A stretch of DNA of 64,000 nt from Paraburkholderia eburnea (GTDB lineage Bacteria; Pseudomonadota; Gammaproteobacteria; Burkholderiales; Burkholderiaceae), in assembly GCF_002917095.1 (NCBI RefSeq), contig NZ_PQGA01000002.1:372001-436000 (forward strand), in the 5' to 3' direction. The position numbers and the translations under genes were made by a program. Below the pieces are notes generated by a model. The model had not been told where the DNA came from. It made no database searches and was given only the letters and a program-made list of their open reading frames with translations. This document shows positions 62,473 to 64,000 of the stretch, piece after piece; position 1 is the stretch's first letter, and every line of letters starts with the position of its first letter.

Positions 62473-62769
62473 TCAGAGATAGCAGGCGCCGTCGACGTAG
62501 GCCTTGCGCCAGCGAACGATGCTCACGCGTTCGAACAGGCCCGCGTGCGAGAACGGGTCCTGCGCGATAAAGGCTTCGGCTTGCTCGCGGGTCTCGACGT
62601 CGACGATGTAGATGCCGCCGCCCGCGCTCGATCCGTCATCGTTGAGCTTGGCGCCGCAGGCGAGCAGCAGCGCCTTGTGCTGCGCGAGAAAATCCAGATG
62701 CGCGTCGCGTTCTCGTGCGCGCACATGGGCGTGGTCGGGCTTGTCGAATGTCTCGATCAGAAACGGCAT
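62473..62769 (-). CDS. YciI-family protein
   Basis: A 98-residue dimeric alpha/beta (ferredoxin-like) protein. It begins PFLIETFDKPDHAHVRARER with the conserved Arg/His region, has FLAQHKALLLACGAKLNDDG and the IVDVETREQAEAFIAQDPFS motif with catalytic-type Asp. It ends with the VRWRKAY strand. The fold is related to muconolactone isomerase and chlorodienelactone enzymes; the function is unknown. Last gene of the AtoE-MIase-YciI operon, 28 bp after the isomerase-like gene. Confidence 0.92.
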   Translation of the reverse strand: MPFLIETFDKPDHAHVRARERDAHLDFLAQHKALLLACGAKLNDDGSSAGGGIYIVDVETREQAEAFIAQDPFSHAGLFERVSIVRWRKAYVDGACYL

Positions 62770-62797
62770 GGCTTGCTCCGCGCAGCGTAGGTTCGGT

Positions 62798-63082
62798 TCA
62801 GTTCGGCGCGATCGCGGAAGGATGCTGCGCCAGCGGCGTCACGCTGATCTTCATGAACGGAAACAGCGGCAGCGCTGACAGCAGCGTGTGCAGTTCGTCG
62901 TTCGATTCCACGTCGAACACGCTGTAATTCGCGTATTCGCCCGCGACGCGCCACAGATGACGCCATTTGCCTTCGTGCTGGAGCCGCTGCGAAAAGGCCT
63001 TTTCCTCGGCCTTGAGTTTATCGGCGTATGCGGCGTCGGTGCCGTGCGGAATCTGCACCTGCATGTGCACGAGATATAGCAT
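62798..63082 (-). CDS. muconolactone delta-isomerase-like protein
   Basis: 94 residues with the MIase/CatC ferredoxin-like fold: VHMQVQIPHGTDAAYADKLK, a middle GKWRHLWRVAGEYANYSVFD with the conserved Arg-Trp-Arg pattern, and the SALPLFPFMKISVTPLAQHP C-terminus. CatC isomerises muconolactone in the beta-ketoadipate pathway as a decamer. No catA, catB or catR is in the window, so it may serve a different lactone. It lies between the AtoE-type transporter (37 bp) and the YciI gene (28 bp). Confidence 0.88.
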   Translation of the reverse strand: MLYLVHMQVQIPHGTDAAYADKLKAEEKAFSQRLQHEGKWRHLWRVAGEYANYSVFDVESNDELHTLLSALPLFPFMKISVTPLAQHPSAIAPN

Positions 63083-63119
63083 GGTTAATCTCCGATGATT
63101 GCTGATTTCAGAAAGGCGC

Positions 63120-64000
63120 TCAACCCCACGCGAGAATCGCGACCGAATAGACGATGCCGATCCAGAACATCATGATGACCGTATAGCCCATGATGTCCTT
63201 GAGTTTGAGCTTCGAAAGCGCGAGCGCAGGCAAAATCCAGAACGGCTGGATCAGATCGTTCCATGCGTTGCCGAGCATCACCGCCGTCGACGTATGGCCC
63301 ACCGATGCGCCGATCGTCTTCGCCGCTTCGATCATGAACGGCCCCTGGATGACCCAGTGGCCGCCGCCCGAAGGCGCGAAGAAGTTAATGACGAACGAGC
63401 TGATCAAACCCCAGAACGGCAGCGTCGCGGGCGTCGCCACTTTTACGAAAGCCTCGGAAAACGTATTGACGAGACCCGACGACGCCATGATCGCCATGAT
63501 GCCCGCGTAGAACGGGTATTGAAGGATGATGCCGCTGATCGTGCGAATGCCTTCGTTGAGCTTCTCAACATAGCGGATCGGCGTGCCGAGCAGCAGGATG
63601 CCGAGAAAGAGAATAAAGAAGTTGATGAGGTTCAGGTCGATCGAGCCGCCCTGCACGAAATGCAGCGCCACATAGCCCATGCCGATCGCGCCGATCACAT
63701 AGCTCAGCACGCGGCTGTTGTTCAGGCGATTGGCGAGCGTCTTGCCATCGTCGATATCGAGAGCGGGTGCGGCCTTGGGGGCTTCTTCCAGCGCGCGGTC
63801 GATTTCCTTCACGGGCTGGCCCGCCTTCGGATGTAGCCACGCATTGAGCAGCGGCAGCGTAACGATGGTAACGAGGCTCGTGATGAGCATCGTGGGGGAG
63901 AAAATCGTTTCGGAGAGCGGAATAACGCCCATCTGCGCTTCGAGCGGATGACCCTTGGTCGAGATCAGCACGGGAATGCTCGCCGACAACCCGAGCCCAT
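63120..64000 (-). CDS. short-chain fatty acid transporter, AtoE family, 5' end outside window
   Basis: The last ~293 codons of an AtoE/TIGR00366-type permease; the frame is still open at the right edge. It has about seven hydrophobic segments in view. Signature stretches are FYAGIMAIMASSGLV, FFAPSGGGHWVIQGPFMIEA and VMLGNAWNDLIQPFWILPAL, the most conserved part of the family. It imports short-chain fatty acids such as acetoacetate or butyrate. It is the first visible gene of an operon with MIase-like and YciI proteins. The direction and spacing indicate co-transcription. Confidence 0.92.
   Translation of the reverse strand, partial: GLGLSASIPVLISTKGHPLEAQMGVIPLSETIFSPTMLITSLVTIVTLPLLNAWLHPKAGQPVKEIDRALEEAPKAAPALDIDDGKTLANRLNNSRVLSYVIGAIGMGYVALHFVQGGSIDLNLINFFILFLGILLLGTPIRYVEKLNEGIRTISGIILQYPFYAGIMAIMASSGLVNTFSEAFVKVATPATLPFWGLISSFVINFFAPSGGGHWVIQGPFMIEAAKTIGASVGHTSTAVMLGNAWNDLIQPFWILPALALSKLKLKDIMGYTVIMMFWIGIVYSVAILAWG

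Overview
The window looks like a chromosomal segment of a Burkholderiaceae beta-proteobacterium, most like Paraburkholderia/Caballeronia/Burkholderia. The reasons are the high GC, the acidic-insert RpoD, three trimeric porins that begin with the Burkholderia-type mature start QSSVTLYG, a DUF1328 membrane peptide, many LysR/TetR/GntR/AraC regulators next to small oxidoreductases, and a tsx-CNT-deoC-deoA-deoB-cdd salvage operon. The genus assignment is an inference; there is no rRNA in the window.

Left part (1-16.5 kb): the 3' end of rpoD with its terminator, then a tRNA with anticodon CAU that folds as a class II tRNA (15-nt variable region). Behind the tRNA lies a decayed tyrosine-recombinase gene. 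A second decayed copy, in the same orientation, lies 13.9 kb further on, next to an IS3-type transposase scrap and a frameshifted J-domain gene. Between the two scars are regulator/oxidoreductase pairs: TetR-SDR, AraC-SDR, TetR-MFS, an aldo/keto reductase, LysR-SDR, and a GntR-controlled operon of MFS transporter, carboxymuconolactone-decarboxylase-like protein and 3-hydroxyisobutyrate-dehydrogenase-like protein. Several have clear inverted-repeat operators.

16.8-23.2 kb is a signalling and motility patch: a Cache-type chemoreceptor, an orphan FlhD-like regulator, a second chemoreceptor with a textbook sigma-28 promoter and a CheR-tether C-terminus, and a membrane GGDEF-EAL protein. 23.2-31.1 kb is a hexuronate cluster: fructuronate reductase (uxuB), enolase-type D-mannonate dehydratase (manD), MHS-family transporter, porin, GntR regulator and 2-keto-3-deoxygluconate kinase (kdgK). 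Together these turn fructuronate/mannonate into KDPG; uronate isomerase and KDPG aldolase are not here. An etfA scrap and tRNA-fMet follow.

31.8-37.3 kb carries an AraC regulator beside a PuuP-like permease, an omega-aminotransferase and an aldehyde dehydrogenase, probably for putrescine or another short amine. 37.6-44.6 kb is the complete deoxynucleoside salvage operon (Tsx, CNT permease, DeoC, DeoA, DeoB, Cdd) with a perfect DeoR-type box in front and a convergent DeoR-family repressor behind. 44.8-52.6 kb holds a quinone oxidoreductase with its LysR gene, a three-module flavo/iron-sulfur oxidoreductase, a GST, a Fur-family regulator with a Fur-like box, and small proteins including a Rap1a/Tai-type exported protein. 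52.8-64 kb has a DHA2 drug-efflux protein, two more porins, a polysaccharide pyruvyl transferase, a PPC-domain protein, a lipoprotein polygalacturonase (GH28), and an operon of AtoE-type transporter, muconolactone-isomerase-like and YciI-like proteins that runs off the right end.

No CRISPR array, rRNA, complete transposon or intact prophage is visible. The strongest unusual signals are the class II CAU tRNA, the paired integrase scars, the orphan FlhD with the sigma-28 chemoreceptor, and the AtoE/CatC-like/YciI operon.
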